Position numbers and translations under genes: made by a program | Part shown: positions 25,775-33,462 of the stretch, one piece after another | Layout: each line of letters begins with the position of its first letter | How positions within the stretch are numbered: the stretch's first letter is position 1 | From: an uncultured Lachnospiraceae bacterium | Lineage (GTDB): Bacteria; Bacillota; Clostridia; Lachnospirales; Lachnospiraceae | DNA length: 33,462 nucleotides | Direction of reading: 5' to 3' | Assembly: GCA_910585715.1 (NCBI GenBank) | Contig: CAJUEX010000010.1 | Coordinates: 49,630 to 83,091 of the forward strand | The notes under the pieces: generated by a model | Seen by the model: the letters and a program-made list of their open reading frames with translations, nothing else | What the model was told of the DNA's origin: nothing | Databases searched by the model: none

Positions 25775-26479
25775 TTGGCAACTTATCAAAGCTTAAATGA
25801 ACTTATACAGGAAACGGAAGCTAATTTCAAAAAATTAGAAGCAGATAAATCCTATTGTCTTTCTGTATATCAGAATATGCGGCAGCATATAGACTTTTGT
25901 CTGGACTCCAGACAATACGAAGCTCTTTTTGACCTGCTTCCCTATTTTGAAGAACCAGATTCTTATCCACAATTTCATAATTCTTCTGATACGAAAAGAA
26001 TCCATATCCTGTTAAATATATTAAAGCTTGAAATAAAATACAAAAAAGAGCCTTTTATATCTGAAGTAAACAGTTTTAAGGATTTTATGGAGCAGTATCT
26101 TATGACTGTTTTCGCAATGCGCCGTCTGGAGCTTGCTCTATCGGAAGAAGCTATGGCGGAAGCTTCTTCCTATTTAACCTCTGTTCCCCTGTCCATTTAT
26201 GCAGCCATGTTTATTTCACAAAATGAGTATTTTGAAAATCATGGAAATTTATTTTGGAACTTATACACCTGCATGAAACCTATCTGGTCCATAGAGGATA
26301 ATATTCAATGGCTCACATGGCTGTTGGAAAGAGAACCTGTCCGGCATGCCATTTTAGAACTCTCTTACTTATATATGGAAATCCAAAATTATTCCAGGGC
26401 ATATCAGTATCTGATTACCATTCCTTCTCCTTCAAAGGAAATTGCTGCCCTGATTTCTTCACTAAAGGAGTTGCTTTAA
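25775..26479 (+). CDS. helical protein of unknown function, partner of the StrF-like transferase
   Basis: A protein of 234 residues, almost entirely predicted helix by composition, rich in Leu, Glu, Tyr and Phe, with no signal peptide or membrane segment. I do not recognise the family. The last 60 residues (ILELSYLYMEIQNYSRAYQYL) have a TPR-like rhythm, and the protein as a whole resembles in character the helical N-terminal part of the GT2 enzyme at 11353-13593. The start is TTG at 25775, with AAAGGAGG six bases upstream; no ATG in the frame has a comparable site. It ends one base before the start codon of the next gene, so the two form a plus-strand operon inside an otherwise minus-strand region. 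A plausible role is as scaffold or partner for that transferase. Confidence 0.75.
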   Translation: MATYQSLNELIQETEANFKKLEADKSYCLSVYQNMRQHIDFCLDSRQYEALFDLLPYFEEPDSYPQFHNSSDTKRIHILLNILKLEIKYKKEPFISEVNSFKDFMEQYLMTVFAMRRLELALSEEAMAEASSYLTSVPLSIYAAMFISQNEYFENHGNLFWNLYTCMKPIWSIEDNIQWLTWLLEREPVRHAILELSYLYMEIQNYSRAYQYLITIPSPSKEIAALISSLKELL

Positions 26480-26480
26480 T

Positions 26481-27206
26481 ATGTGCAAAACTATAAATGA
26501 ACATAAATTTGCCTTTATCCTCTGTGCCAATAACGATATTTACCTTCAGGAATGCTTTCATTACTTAAATCAGCTAATTATTCCTGACAATTATGAAATG
26601 GATATACTAACGATTTCTGATGCTGTCAGCATGACTTCCGGCTACAATGAAGGCATGTCATCCACAGATGCCAAATATAAGATTTATATGCATCAGGATG
26701 TTTTTATTATAAACCGTCATTTCTTATCAGATATATTGTCCATCTTTCAACAGGATTCCTCTATCGGCATGATTGGCATGGCAGGGTATCCCATTGTATC
26801 GGCTGATGGCATTATGTGGAACACGAAACGGATTGGCGCTGATCCCATGTATGGAAGTGATTCCAATGCTTATTCCCATGCTGACTATCATCAGTACCAC
26901 TATTCCCTTTCTGATGGAATTGCAGATGCTGCTTTAATAGACGGCTGCCTTATGGTTACCTCAACCGATTTACCCTGGGATGATGAATGCTTAAAGGATT
27001 GGGATTTTTATGATGCTTTCCAAAGCATGAATTTCCTTCTCCATGGCTATCGCATCGTTGTCCCCACTCAAAAACTGCCCTGGTTCATCCACGACGACGG
27101 AAGAATTCTCTCCATGTGGAATTACGATAAATACCGCAGGCTCTTCCTGGAAAAATATGCTCCTTATCTGGGCAAATCCTATTCCGATATCCGAAAGCAT
27201 ACATAG
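26481..27206 (+). CDS. StrF-like GT2-family glycosyltransferase
   Basis: A protein of 241 residues. FAFILCANNDIYLQEC opens a GT-A-like fold; SGYNEGMSSTDAKYKIYMHQDVFI has the H71-Q-D73 motif in place of a classical DXD, and IGMIGMAGYP and ADAALIDGCLMV follow. This pattern is that of the glycosyltransferase family related to the streptomycin-cluster protein StrF, common in bacterial surface-glycan loci. The C-terminal region WDFYDAFQSMNFLLHGYRIVVP is also typical. AAGGAG, within the last codons of the preceding gene, serves as ribosome site. Donor and acceptor are unknown. Confidence 0.85.
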   Translation: MCKTINEHKFAFILCANNDIYLQECFHYLNQLIIPDNYEMDILTISDAVSMTSGYNEGMSSTDAKYKIYMHQDVFIINRHFLSDILSIFQQDSSIGMIGMAGYPIVSADGIMWNTKRIGADPMYGSDSNAYSHADYHQYHYSLSDGIADAALIDGCLMVTSTDLPWDDECLKDWDFYDAFQSMNFLLHGYRIVVPTQKLPWFIHDDGRILSMWNYDKYRRLFLEKYAPYLGKSYSDIRKHT

Positions 27207-27235
27207 GGGACATTGTTTCTCCCCCTAAGCTATGC
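27197..27235. terminator. compound hairpin at the meeting point of convergent genes
   Basis: TAGGGG at 27204-27209 pairs with CCCCTA at 27222-27227, and GCATA at 27197-27201 with TATGC at 27231-27235, across an internal loop. It spans the 23-bp gap and both stop codons of the convergent genes. It lacks a clear T tract, so its role as a bidirectional terminator is uncertain. Confidence 0.35.
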
Positions 27236-28042
27236 CTGCAAATATAGCAGCAGCATTTTCTTCACTATGTCCAAAAGTCCGGCTTTCTGTGCTCTTAGAA
27301 ACACTTCTTCCACTACAGGATCAAATGTTCCTGTTTTCATAAGTTCCTCCTTATATGTTGCAATCATCCGGCATCTGCATTCAAAAAAATTACCTGTTCC
27401 GGCAGTTACGCCTCCTTGTGTAAAATACGCATCCACTAATATTTCATCTACATAACCAATTCCATACTTTTGGGAAAAACGAGTAACAAATTCCCAATCC
27501 TCTATGCTGTCAAAACCAGTATCAAACCCGCCACATGCCAAAAAACATTCCTTATTTACTAATATTGTTGGAGTCCCTATCGTATTTTGAACTAATAAAT
27601 GCTCAAATATTTTTCCCTCTAAAACTTCCTTTCTCTCTTCATCAGGCACTTTACCAAGATAATTACCATTTCGGGAATAAGAATACGCACAATATATCAT
27701 CTGAAATTCCGGATGTTCCTTCCAATGTTCCATCTGCTTTTCCAGCTTCTGCGGTTTCCAATAGTCGTCGCTGTCCTGAAATGCGACAAGAGAACCTGTG
27801 GCATATTTCACTCCCATATTTCTTGCATTGGCAGCGCCGCTGTTTACAGGCAGCTTTATATAACGCATTCTATTGTCCTTTATAGAATTTATCACTGATT
27901 CCGTATTATCTTCGGAACCATCATCCACCACAATAATCTCCAGATTCTCATACGTCTGCTGTGCAACACTTTTTACAGCTCTTTCTATAAGTGCGCTTCT
28001 GTTATAGGTAGGAATTACTACGCTGATTTTTTCCATTTCCAT
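27230..28042 (-). CDS. GT2-family glycosyltransferase
   Basis: A compact protein of 270 residues with a complete GT-A core: ISVVIPTYNRSALIERAV at the N-terminus, VVDDGSEDN with D40/D41, NSGAANARNMGV, and the metal-binding AFQDSDDYW (D90, D92, D93). FDTGFDSIEDWEFVTRF supplies the ED motif that often contains the catalytic base in inverting GT2 enzymes. It is probably cytoplasmic, using nucleotide sugars. It is flanked by plus-strand genes on both sides: convergent with the StrF-like gene and divergent from the DUF3880-type gene at 28154. GAGAGG precedes its ATG. Confidence 0.92.
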   Translation of the reverse strand: MEMEKISVVIPTYNRSALIERAVKSVAQQTYENLEIIVVDDGSEDNTESVINSIKDNRMRYIKLPVNSGAANARNMGVKYATGSLVAFQDSDDYWKPQKLEKQMEHWKEHPEFQMIYCAYSYSRNGNYLGKVPDEERKEVLEGKIFEHLLVQNTIGTPTILVNKECFLACGGFDTGFDSIEDWEFVTRFSQKYGIGYVDEILVDAYFTQGGVTAGTGNFFECRCRMIATYKEELMKTGTFDPVVEEVFLRAQKAGLLDIVKKMLLLYLQA

Positions 28043-28078
28043 AAAACTTGCCTCTCATTCTATTTTTCTTTCTTGTCA

Positions 28079-28107
28079 TTGCCACGCCATAGTCCTCATG
28101 CTATAAT
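28079..28107 (+). promoter_or_regulatory. sigma-A-type promoter of the inverted glycosyltransferase gene
   Basis: TTGCCA at 28079-28084 and TATAAT at 28102-28107 are separated by exactly 17 bases, and the -10 is extended by TG at 28099-28100. The start codon of the plus-strand gene lies 46 bases downstream of the -10 box. This is the best-formed promoter in the window. Confidence 0.75.
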
Positions 28108-28153
28108 ATTTTTAATTGAAACAGGAAAGGCACCATTCGGTGGAAGGAACGAC

Positions 28154-29308
28154 ATGAATATTTTATTGTACGATATGGGCTCCTATACCCAGGGAGATTT
28201 AATCTGCTGCCTGGAAAAACAGGGTTGCCACTGCAAAAATCTTATGTATAAGTTCCGTAATATTTATGAAGACGATTTCTTTGAAAGAAAATTCTCCATG
28301 GAACTTACAGAACACCACTATGACTTTGTCATGAGCACTAATTTTCATCCTCTTGTTGCAAAATTATGTCATAAATTTCATAAAAAATATATATCCTGGG
28401 TTTACGACAGTCCCATCAATACAACCAGAATCGAATATTATCAATATCCTACCAGCTATATATTCCTCTTTGACCGGCTGGATGCAGAGCATCTTTGCAG
28501 GCTGGGAGTAGACCATGCCTACCACATGCCCCTGGCAGTCAATACGAAGCGCATTCAGAAGCTTACAATCACTCAGGCAGACCAAAAGCGTTATGGCTCT
28601 GAAATCGCTTTCGTAGGTCAGCTATATGATTCCTTTCTGCCACAGTTCCTTTCTGCACAGGATGAATATACGAAGGGCTATATCAACGCTCTTGTAGAAG
28701 CCCAGCTCAGGGTCTACGGTTATAATTTCATTGAGGAAATGATTACAGATGATTTCACTGCCCGGATGGATAAGTATTTTTCCGGCTTTGAAGCCAGATT
28801 CGATACAAACAACAGAGAAGAGCTTATCCGTAATATTAATAAACAGGTTACTCGCACAGAGCGCCTTATCCTTTTAAATATGTTAGGCAGAACCCATCTG
28901 GTAACCTATTATTCCAACAGTAAATCCGAATTGCTCAATCACCTTACCTATAGCGGCACTGCCCACTATTTTACCGAAATGCCCAAAATCTTCCGGTGCA
29001 GCAAGTTAAATTTAAATCCAACCTTAAAAAGTATCCGGTCCGGCATCCCTTTGAGGGCACTGGATATTTTAGGCTCCGGTGGCGTTCTGTTCAGCAACTG
29101 GCAGCCTGAGCTTTCAGAATATTTCACTGACGGCAAAGATGTCATTCTTTATGAAAGCATGGAAGATGCTTTGTACAAAGCTGATTATTACCTGAAACAT
29201 AATGAAAAGCGGAAGGAAATTGCCAGAAACGGATTGAAAAAGGTCGTTTCCGAATTTTCTTATCCCGCCAGAATTGCTGCTATTTTTCAAACGGCTGATG
29301 TCCTATAG
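28154..29308 (+). CDS. DUF3880/CgeB-like glycosyltransferase, copy A
   Basis: A protein of 384 residues. The N-terminal domain (MNILLYDMGSYTQGDLI ... ISWVYDSPINTTRIEYY) fits DUF3880; the C-terminal domain (RCSKLNLNPTLKSIRSGIPLRALDILGSGG ... EYFTDGKDVILYESMEDAL) fits the Glyco_trans_1_2 half of the CgeB/GT-B family. Four such genes lie here. By the LNLNP segment this copy pairs with copy C (30495-31652), not with its convergent neighbour. The start was placed at 28154 because GGAAGGAACGAC stands just before that ATG; a longer frame to 28073 would run through the promoter. Genes of this family often sit beside flagellin genes in Clostridia, so a role in flagellin glycosylation is likely but inferred. 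Confidence 0.9.
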   Translation: MNILLYDMGSYTQGDLICCLEKQGCHCKNLMYKFRNIYEDDFFERKFSMELTEHHYDFVMSTNFHPLVAKLCHKFHKKYISWVYDSPINTTRIEYYQYPTSYIFLFDRLDAEHLCRLGVDHAYHMPLAVNTKRIQKLTITQADQKRYGSEIAFVGQLYDSFLPQFLSAQDEYTKGYINALVEAQLRVYGYNFIEEMITDDFTARMDKYFSGFEARFDTNNREELIRNINKQVTRTERLILLNMLGRTHLVTYYSNSKSELLNHLTYSGTAHYFTEMPKIFRCSKLNLNPTLKSIRSGIPLRALDILGSGGVLFSNWQPELSEYFTDGKDVILYESMEDALYKADYYLKHNEKRKEIARNGLKKVVSEFSYPARIAAIFQTADVL

Positions 29309-29320
29309 CCTCAGCCGTTT
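29289..29320. terminator. inverted repeat between convergent copies A and B
   Basis: AAACGGCTGA (29289-29298) and TCAGCCGTTT (29311-29320) are a perfect 10-bp inverted repeat with a 12-base loop. It covers the last codons of copy A and part of the stop codon of copy B, which are only 10 bp apart. The A-rich left end and T-rich right end suit a bidirectional terminator, though the T tract is short. Confidence 0.55.
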
Positions 29321-30482
29321 AAGGCCTTTGGCTGATTCCTGTCAGTTCCAGCATTTGCGGAAGCAGTACAGAAAAGTCCATCTCCCTCTTTACCACCTTC
29401 ATGCCTTCTTCTATAATACTTTTCCGTTCCTCTTCATGCTCCAGATAATAATGTATCTTTTCTATCATATCATCCAGATTGTAAAAGGTGGCTATGCTTT
29501 TGCCCTCTTCAAAATACCGATACAAATCTTCCTGATAATTGGTAAGCACAAAGCCACCGGAGGCAATAATATCCAATATCCTTAAAGGAATCCCGCAACG
29601 AATGGAACGCAGGGAAATATTAATATTGATTTTAGACTGCCTGAATACTTTTGGCATTTCCATATAATAATCCACTGTGCCGCAATTTTTCACCTTTGGA
29701 TACCGGGAAGTATCTGCTTTCGTATACAACCTAAAATCAAACTCCTCTGAAAGCCTTTGTATCATTTGATTTCTTTCTATTGCCGTTACATTCCTGTCTA
29801 TTAAATTTTCAACTAACACCTCATAGGTAAGCTTGGTTTCATCCGTGCCATGAAACACCAGTATCTTTTTTAACGGGTTCAAAATATTTTCAGGAACTCT
29901 TACCTGCGAGAACCGTATGCCGGGAACCCTGAGCTGTGCATAACATATTGCCTCTATATATCCTTTGAGAAAAGCGGGCAGACTATCCAGAACAGAAAAC
30001 ATGTTCCTTTCTGAATAAAGAGAACCTACAAAGCTTACATCTGCCAGATATTCCTCTTTCTCCTGCTGACAATCTGCAATCTCACATAATGCATTCATGT
30101 CCACTCCCAAAGGAAAATAATATGCCTGAGAGACACCCCTTGCCTTCATGCCTTCATATTGCTCATAATCAAAACAGAAAAAATAATTTGTTTCCAGATA
30201 AGCAGTATTGTCATATAAAGATAATAAAGGGGAATCCTGTATCCATGATACATAAGGCACCTTCCGGCTTCCACAGGCAATTGCAACGGCCTTAAAATAA
30301 TTAAAAGAAAAAACTGCCACATAATCTTTTTCCAGTTCCTCACTTAATCGTTTTAAAGCTTCCTCCTCATCCGAAATAAGCCCTTCATCCTTCCATGGAA
30401 TAACCGTATAGCCCAGTTTTTCCAATTGTATCTGTAAAAAGTAATTGCTGTATGCCTTCCAATAATATAATAAAATTTTCAT
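29319..30482 (-). CDS. DUF3880/CgeB-like glycosyltransferase, copy B
   Basis: A protein of 387 residues with the same two-domain layout as copy A. The N-terminal part contains VPYVSWIQDSPLLSLYD and FCFDYEQYEGMKARGV, then VSFVGSLYSER; the C-terminal part contains MPKVFRQSKININISLRSI, RCGIPLRILDIIASGGFVL and YLEHEEERKSIIEEG. The ININI segment groups it with copy D (32147-33319). GT-B enzymes of this kind transfer sugars from nucleotide donors; specificity cannot be read. It starts 12 bp after copy C on the minus strand, with AGGATGG as ribosome site, and is the last gene of the flagellin-proximal minus-strand run. Confidence 0.9.
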   Translation of the reverse strand: MKILLYYWKAYSNYFLQIQLEKLGYTVIPWKDEGLISDEEEALKRLSEELEKDYVAVFSFNYFKAVAIACGSRKVPYVSWIQDSPLLSLYDNTAYLETNYFFCFDYEQYEGMKARGVSQAYYFPLGVDMNALCEIADCQQEKEEYLADVSFVGSLYSERNMFSVLDSLPAFLKGYIEAICYAQLRVPGIRFSQVRVPENILNPLKKILVFHGTDETKLTYEVLVENLIDRNVTAIERNQMIQRLSEEFDFRLYTKADTSRYPKVKNCGTVDYYMEMPKVFRQSKININISLRSIRCGIPLRILDIIASGGFVLTNYQEDLYRYFEEGKSIATFYNLDDMIEKIHYYLEHEEERKSIIEEGMKVVKREMDFSVLLPQMLELTGISQRP

Positions 30483-30494
30483 CCAAACCCCATC

Positions 30495-31652
30495 CTAGAG
30501 CCCGGCTATTTCAAAAATAGTCTTCATGCACTGTTGCAAACTGTGCTGCTCCAATGTTTTTTTTCTTCCATTCTCTGCAATTTTTTCACGAATACCTTCA
30601 TTCTTTAAATAAAAATCTATTTTTTCCAAAGCATCCTCAATGCTTTCATATACTACCATTTCCTTTTCGTTTTCATATAATTCTGCCAGTTCCTCCTGAT
30701 AATTGGACAATAAAAATCCGCCTGCCCCCATAATGTCAAGAGCTCTTAAAGGAATACCGGTCTGTATGATTCTTAAGGATGGGTTTAAATTGATTTTGGA
30801 ACAAAAGAACATTTTAGGCATTTCCTTTACATAGTCCAATGACTTGCATTTTTCCACATTCTGAATCAATTCACTATCCTCATAGGAATAGAACTTTGTC
30901 TGATATCTCCTGCCGCATAAATTCAGCAAAATAATCCTGTCCTGCCTTGTAATTTCACTTGCCATGGCAAAGGTCAGGGCTTCCCTGCTAAGCCGAAAGG
31001 TTGTATCCGGCTCCTTCTCCAAATACTGACAGTTAATATCCTGTATCAATTCATCCGATATCATCTCATCAAAGAGATAGTATCCATATATCTGTGACTG
31101 CAGGTCCATGGCTGCCTTTAAATATCCTTTTGTATAATCATTCATAGGGGCAAGTATTTCCTGTATCCTGGAATTATATAAATTCCCGATAAAAGAAACC
31201 TGTGCGGCATATCTTTCATATTCTTCCTTTGATACCTGAAGGTTTCCCAGTCTTTTCCTGTTGACGCCCATAGGCAGATGATAAACTGTTTCAAAACCTT
31301 CCTGCCTGTATTTTAAAAATTGCATTCTGTCAAAAAAGAACACATGATTCGTGGGGCAGCCTAAGGTTTCCTCTATTCTTTCCACATTAAGCGGACAATC
31401 ATAACACCATGCAATATAGGTTATCCCATGCCTGTAGCATGCCTGTGCCAATAAAGGCCAGTAATTCACACTTAACAAAGCATCAAATGCCCTGCAATCC
31501 ATATGTTCCTCAAACCATTGTTCAAACCTCTCGTCTTCATTTTTGGACCGGAATGCCCAGGAAAAAACTTCAAAGCTAATATTGCCTTCTTTACATATTT
31601 CATATATATCAGGCTGAAAATAAGAATTCCATTGGTAAATCAGGAGCTTCAT
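30495..31652 (-). CDS. DUF3880/CgeB-like glycosyltransferase, copy C
   Basis: A protein of 385 residues: ITYIAWCYDCPLNVERIEETLG and FFFDRMQFLKYRQEGF in the N-terminal domain, VSFIGNLYNSR at the junction, and MPKMFFCSKINLNPSLRII, GIPLRALDIMGAGGFLLSNY and VVYESIEDALEKIDFYL in the C-terminal domain. It is the sister of copy A by these segments, although A lies on the opposite strand two genes away. Its ATG overlaps the stop codon of the small upstream gene by 4 bases, with GGGAGG inside that gene as ribosome site, so the two are translationally coupled. Confidence 0.9.
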   Translation of the reverse strand: MKLLIYQWNSYFQPDIYEICKEGNISFEVFSWAFRSKNEDERFEQWFEEHMDCRAFDALLSVNYWPLLAQACYRHGITYIAWCYDCPLNVERIEETLGCPTNHVFFFDRMQFLKYRQEGFETVYHLPMGVNRKRLGNLQVSKEEYERYAAQVSFIGNLYNSRIQEILAPMNDYTKGYLKAAMDLQSQIYGYYLFDEMISDELIQDINCQYLEKEPDTTFRLSREALTFAMASEITRQDRIILLNLCGRRYQTKFYSYEDSELIQNVEKCKSLDYVKEMPKMFFCSKINLNPSLRIIQTGIPLRALDIMGAGGFLLSNYQEELAELYENEKEMVVYESIEDALEKIDFYLKNEGIREKIAENGRKKTLEQHSLQQCMKTIFEIAGL

Positions 31653-32146
31653 TTTTCATCCTCCCACTTTTTTTCACTTTCATCTATAAGATAATCTGCC
31701 ATATTTTTAAGAACTTCCCTGTCTACAGCCTTTGGGTCCATTTTCTCATAAGAAACGATATTGGGTATATGTGGATATCGCTTTTGCCATTTTCCAATAC
31801 TTCCCGGCAGAAAGAAATACAAACTGATGGCAAATTTTCCTTCTGCATGTTTTACAAAGCATTGCTCATCGATTACAATATGCATCTGCTTACCGTAAAG
31901 GAGATTGTAGCCGGTACATTCCAATAAGGTATTCATTTGAAATCCTGCCATATCCAGACTGCATATATAATCCCCATCATACTCCTGCATTTCTGCAAAA
32001 TATACATGGTCGGGCTTTCCCGCCTCTCCAAATATTATGGTTTTTACCTGAAAGCCTTTTTCCTGAAAAATCTCTGCCAGCATCTTAAGAATGCTTTCAT
32101 ATTCTCTTTGCTTTGCCTTATCACATACAATCATTACCTTTTTCAT
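31649..32146 (-). CDS. small Rossmann-like protein of unknown function among the glycosyltransferases
   Basis: A protein of 165 residues. KKVMIVCDKAKQREYESIL, then alternating strands and helices; YICSLDMAGFQMNTLLECTG and KQMHIVIDEQC resemble the N-terminal half of GT-B glycosyltransferases found in similar loci, where a DMAGF-type segment precedes the first nucleotide-sugar loop. There is no C-terminal donor-binding half, so it is either a stand-alone acceptor-binding domain or an unrelated small protein. It begins directly at the end of copy D (TAAATG junction, with GGAG inside copy D) and overlaps copy C by 4 bases, so it is made together with both. Function unknown. Confidence 0.75.
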   Translation of the reverse strand: MKKVMIVCDKAKQREYESILKMLAEIFQEKGFQVKTIIFGEAGKPDHVYFAEMQEYDGDYICSLDMAGFQMNTLLECTGYNLLYGKQMHIVIDEQCFVKHAEGKFAISLYFFLPGSIGKWQKRYPHIPNIVSYEKMDPKAVDREVLKNMADYLIDESEKKWEDEK

Positions 32147-33319
32147 TTACAAATTCTCCATATCCAATGCCTGCAGAATTTTTTCAATTCCTCTTGTATA
32201 ATTAAACAATTCTTTTACCTTTTCATATCCCGCATGGGCAATTTGTTTCCGTTCTTCCTCATGTTGAAGATAATATGCTATTTTTTCATACATATCTTCA
32301 AAATTCTCATAGATTACCAATTCCCTGCTGTCTTCAAAATATTCTGCTATTTCACTTTGATAATTTGTCAATAAAAATCCTTCACAAGCCAGTATATCCA
32401 TTACACGCAATGGAATTCCTGATGTGATTGAACGAAGTGTAATATTGATATTTATTTTACTATGATGGAATACCAAAGGCATCTGGGACAAATAGTCAAC
32501 CTTTCCCCTGTTTCTCAATGCGGGATTAAAGTCTGTATTCCCACCGGTATACAAGGCAAAATCAAAATGCTTTGCCAAATAGCTGCAAACCTCTTTGCGC
32601 TCTAGCTGGGCAACCTTTTGGTAAAGCACATTGGTCATTGATAATTCATAAGCATCCTCGTACTTATCTCCTAAATCCCAGTTCACATAATTCCTCAGCA
32701 TGTCCCATGCCTGATTGTTTATTGCTTCTTCAAATATATTCATTCCCCACATTTTTCTCTGAATGGCAATAAGGGAATCAAAATATCCTTTTAGATATGG
32801 CGGCAGATAAGTAATACTGTCGTACAGGCTGTGAGCTGAATCATTATAAAGATTGCCCACAAACGAAACTTCAGAGCTATATTTTTCTTTCTCTTTTTCA
32901 CCAGCCCCCTGAATGCACTTTTCAAAGCTGTCCACATCCGTAGAAAGAGGAAGATACCAGATATGCTCAAGTCCTCTTTGCTCCAAAATTTCAAATAGAT
33001 TATAGTCAAACACGAAAATACGATTCTCCGGGTATCTTGCCGACTTTGCCCAAAGGGCAATATGGGGACAATCCACTATCCAGCTAATATAACAGATTCC
33101 CAGCTCATGGCAGGCCTCTGCAACATCCGGCGTAAAATCCCAGGAAAAAACAAATGAAACATTCTCTTTCTGACGGTAAGTGCGAAAACAGGAACGGATT
33201 TCCTGAGAGTTCATCGTATCTGTACCCTCCATGACTTCAAATACCCGAAATCCCTGTTTCTCCCATGCAGCCTTTAGCCCCGGCGCAAAATGATCACAAA
33301 ACAAAATAGTCTTATCCAT
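32147..33319 (-). CDS. DUF3880/CgeB-like glycosyltransferase, copy D
   Basis: A protein of 390 residues, the glycosyltransferase nearest to flagellin. ICYISWIVDCPHIALWA and FVFDYNLFEILEQRGL lie in the N-terminal domain, VSFVGNLYNDS at the junction, and MPLVFHHSKININITLRSI, SGIPLRVMDILACEGFLLTNY and YLQHEEERKQIAHAG in the C-terminal domain. It pairs with copy B. AGGAG at good distance precedes its ATG and lies just beyond the flagellin terminator; no separate promoter was seen, so it may depend on readthrough from the flagellin gene. Its position makes flagellin the most likely acceptor. Confidence 0.9.
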   Translation of the reverse strand: MDKTILFCDHFAPGLKAAWEKQGFRVFEVMEGTDTMNSQEIRSCFRTYRQKENVSFVFSWDFTPDVAEACHELGICYISWIVDCPHIALWAKSARYPENRIFVFDYNLFEILEQRGLEHIWYLPLSTDVDSFEKCIQGAGEKEKEKYSSEVSFVGNLYNDSAHSLYDSITYLPPYLKGYFDSLIAIQRKMWGMNIFEEAINNQAWDMLRNYVNWDLGDKYEDAYELSMTNVLYQKVAQLERKEVCSYLAKHFDFALYTGGNTDFNPALRNRGKVDYLSQMPLVFHHSKININITLRSITSGIPLRVMDILACEGFLLTNYQSEIAEYFEDSRELVIYENFEDMYEKIAYYLQHEEERKQIAHAGYEKVKELFNYTRGIEKILQALDMENL

Positions 33320-33336
33320 GAAAATCTCCTAATAAA

Positions 33337-33362
33337 ATAGGGCTGACATATGTCAGCCCTAT
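33337..33362 (-). terminator. intrinsic terminator of the flagellin gene
   Basis: ATAGGGCTGACAT at 33337-33349 and its exact complement at 33350-33362 form a perfect 26-bp palindrome. Because there is no separate loop sequence, the centre must open to make a hairpin. On the minus strand it is followed by TTTTATT and lies 17 bases after the flagellin stop codon. Confidence 0.85.
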
Positions 33363-33379
33363 GGTAGTTGTACAATAAA

Positions 33380-33462
33380 TTACTGAAGTAAGGATAATAC
33401 ACCCTGATTAGCCTGATTAGACTGTGCCAACATTGCCTGACCTGCCTGTGCAAGAATGTTGT
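33380..33462 (-). CDS. flagellin, C-terminal end only
   Basis: The last 26 codons before the stop read NILAQAGQAMLAQSNQANQ and then GVLSLLQ, the conserved C-terminal D0 helix of bacterial flagellins (ILAQA..AMLAQ.N....VLSLL). The rest of the gene lies beyond the window. This helix takes part in filament packing and in recognition by the flagellar export machinery. It identifies the neighbouring glycosyltransferase cluster as flagellin-linked. Confidence 0.95.
   Translation of the reverse strand, partial: NILAQAGQAMLAQSNQANQGVLSLLQ

Noticed and set aside
25775..29308. Invertible DNA switches around the plus-strand genes
   Set aside because: I looked for matching inverted repeats on both sides of each plus-strand segment and for a site-specific recombinase gene, and saw neither. 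The hairpins at 27197 and 29289 are at convergent gene ends and do not match each other.
1..33462. tRNA or rRNA genes, riboswitches
   Set aside because: No cloverleaf with a GTTCRA-type T loop, no rRNA segment and no recognisable riboswitch core was seen in the intergenic gaps, which are all short.

Overview
The window looks like a chromosomal segment of a low-GC, motile Gram-positive anaerobe, most likely a member of the Lachnospiraceae. The reasons are the AT-rich sequence, strong AGGAGG-type ribosome binding sites, the 3' end of a flagellin gene at the right edge, a decayed Rpn/PD-(D/E)XK-type transposase gene of a kind common in this family, and clusters of DUF3880/CgeB-like glycosyltransferases beside flagellin. 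Almost everything is on the minus strand, so the biological order runs from right to left.

Right part (33462 to about 8476): a flagellin-linked glycan island. After the flagellin stop codon and a 26-bp palindromic terminator come four DUF3880/CgeB-like glycosyltransferases, one of them inverted, with a small Rossmann-like protein inserted among them. Then come two classical GT2-type enzymes and a helical protein of unknown function. A long co-directional minus-strand block follows (25599 to 8476): a DUF1919 protein, a thiamine-diphosphate carboligase, three radical SAM proteins, a tandem GT2 enzyme, a sugar-nucleotide reductase/epimerase, two RfbF-type cytidylyltransferases (one with a broken nucleotide-binding signature), a hexapeptide acyltransferase, a GT2 enzyme, RfbH and RfbG. 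RfbF + RfbG + RfbH + an acetolactate-synthase-like carboligase + an SDR reductase is the enzyme logic of CDP-yersiniose synthesis, that is, a branched-chain 3,6-dideoxy-4-C-(two-carbon) sugar. I infer that such a sugar, possibly further altered by the radical SAM enzymes, decorates flagellin or another surface polymer.

Left part (about 8421 to 592): a three-gene minus-strand operon unrelated to glycans. It has its own promoter-like sequence and visibly more AT-rich DNA. It encodes a protein of about 2040 residues with a GHKL-type ATPase domain, two phosphoribosyltransferase-like regions (one with a textbook PRPP-binding motif) and a degenerate second GHKL-like domain at the C-terminus. This is followed, with a 23-bp overlap, by a stand-alone receiver-like protein, and 14 bp later by a DUF2971 protein whose motifs resemble an ADP-ribosyltransferase-like fold. 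I recognise no named system with this composition. It is the best candidate here for an undescribed conflict/defence or stress-signalling system.

Far left (1 to 527): a 16-bp tandem repeat array leads into a PsiE-family membrane protein gene on the plus strand. The only gap over 300 bases without an intact gene (10929 to 11352) holds the remains of the Rpn-type transposase gene and a sequence element shared with the promoter region of the three-gene operon.
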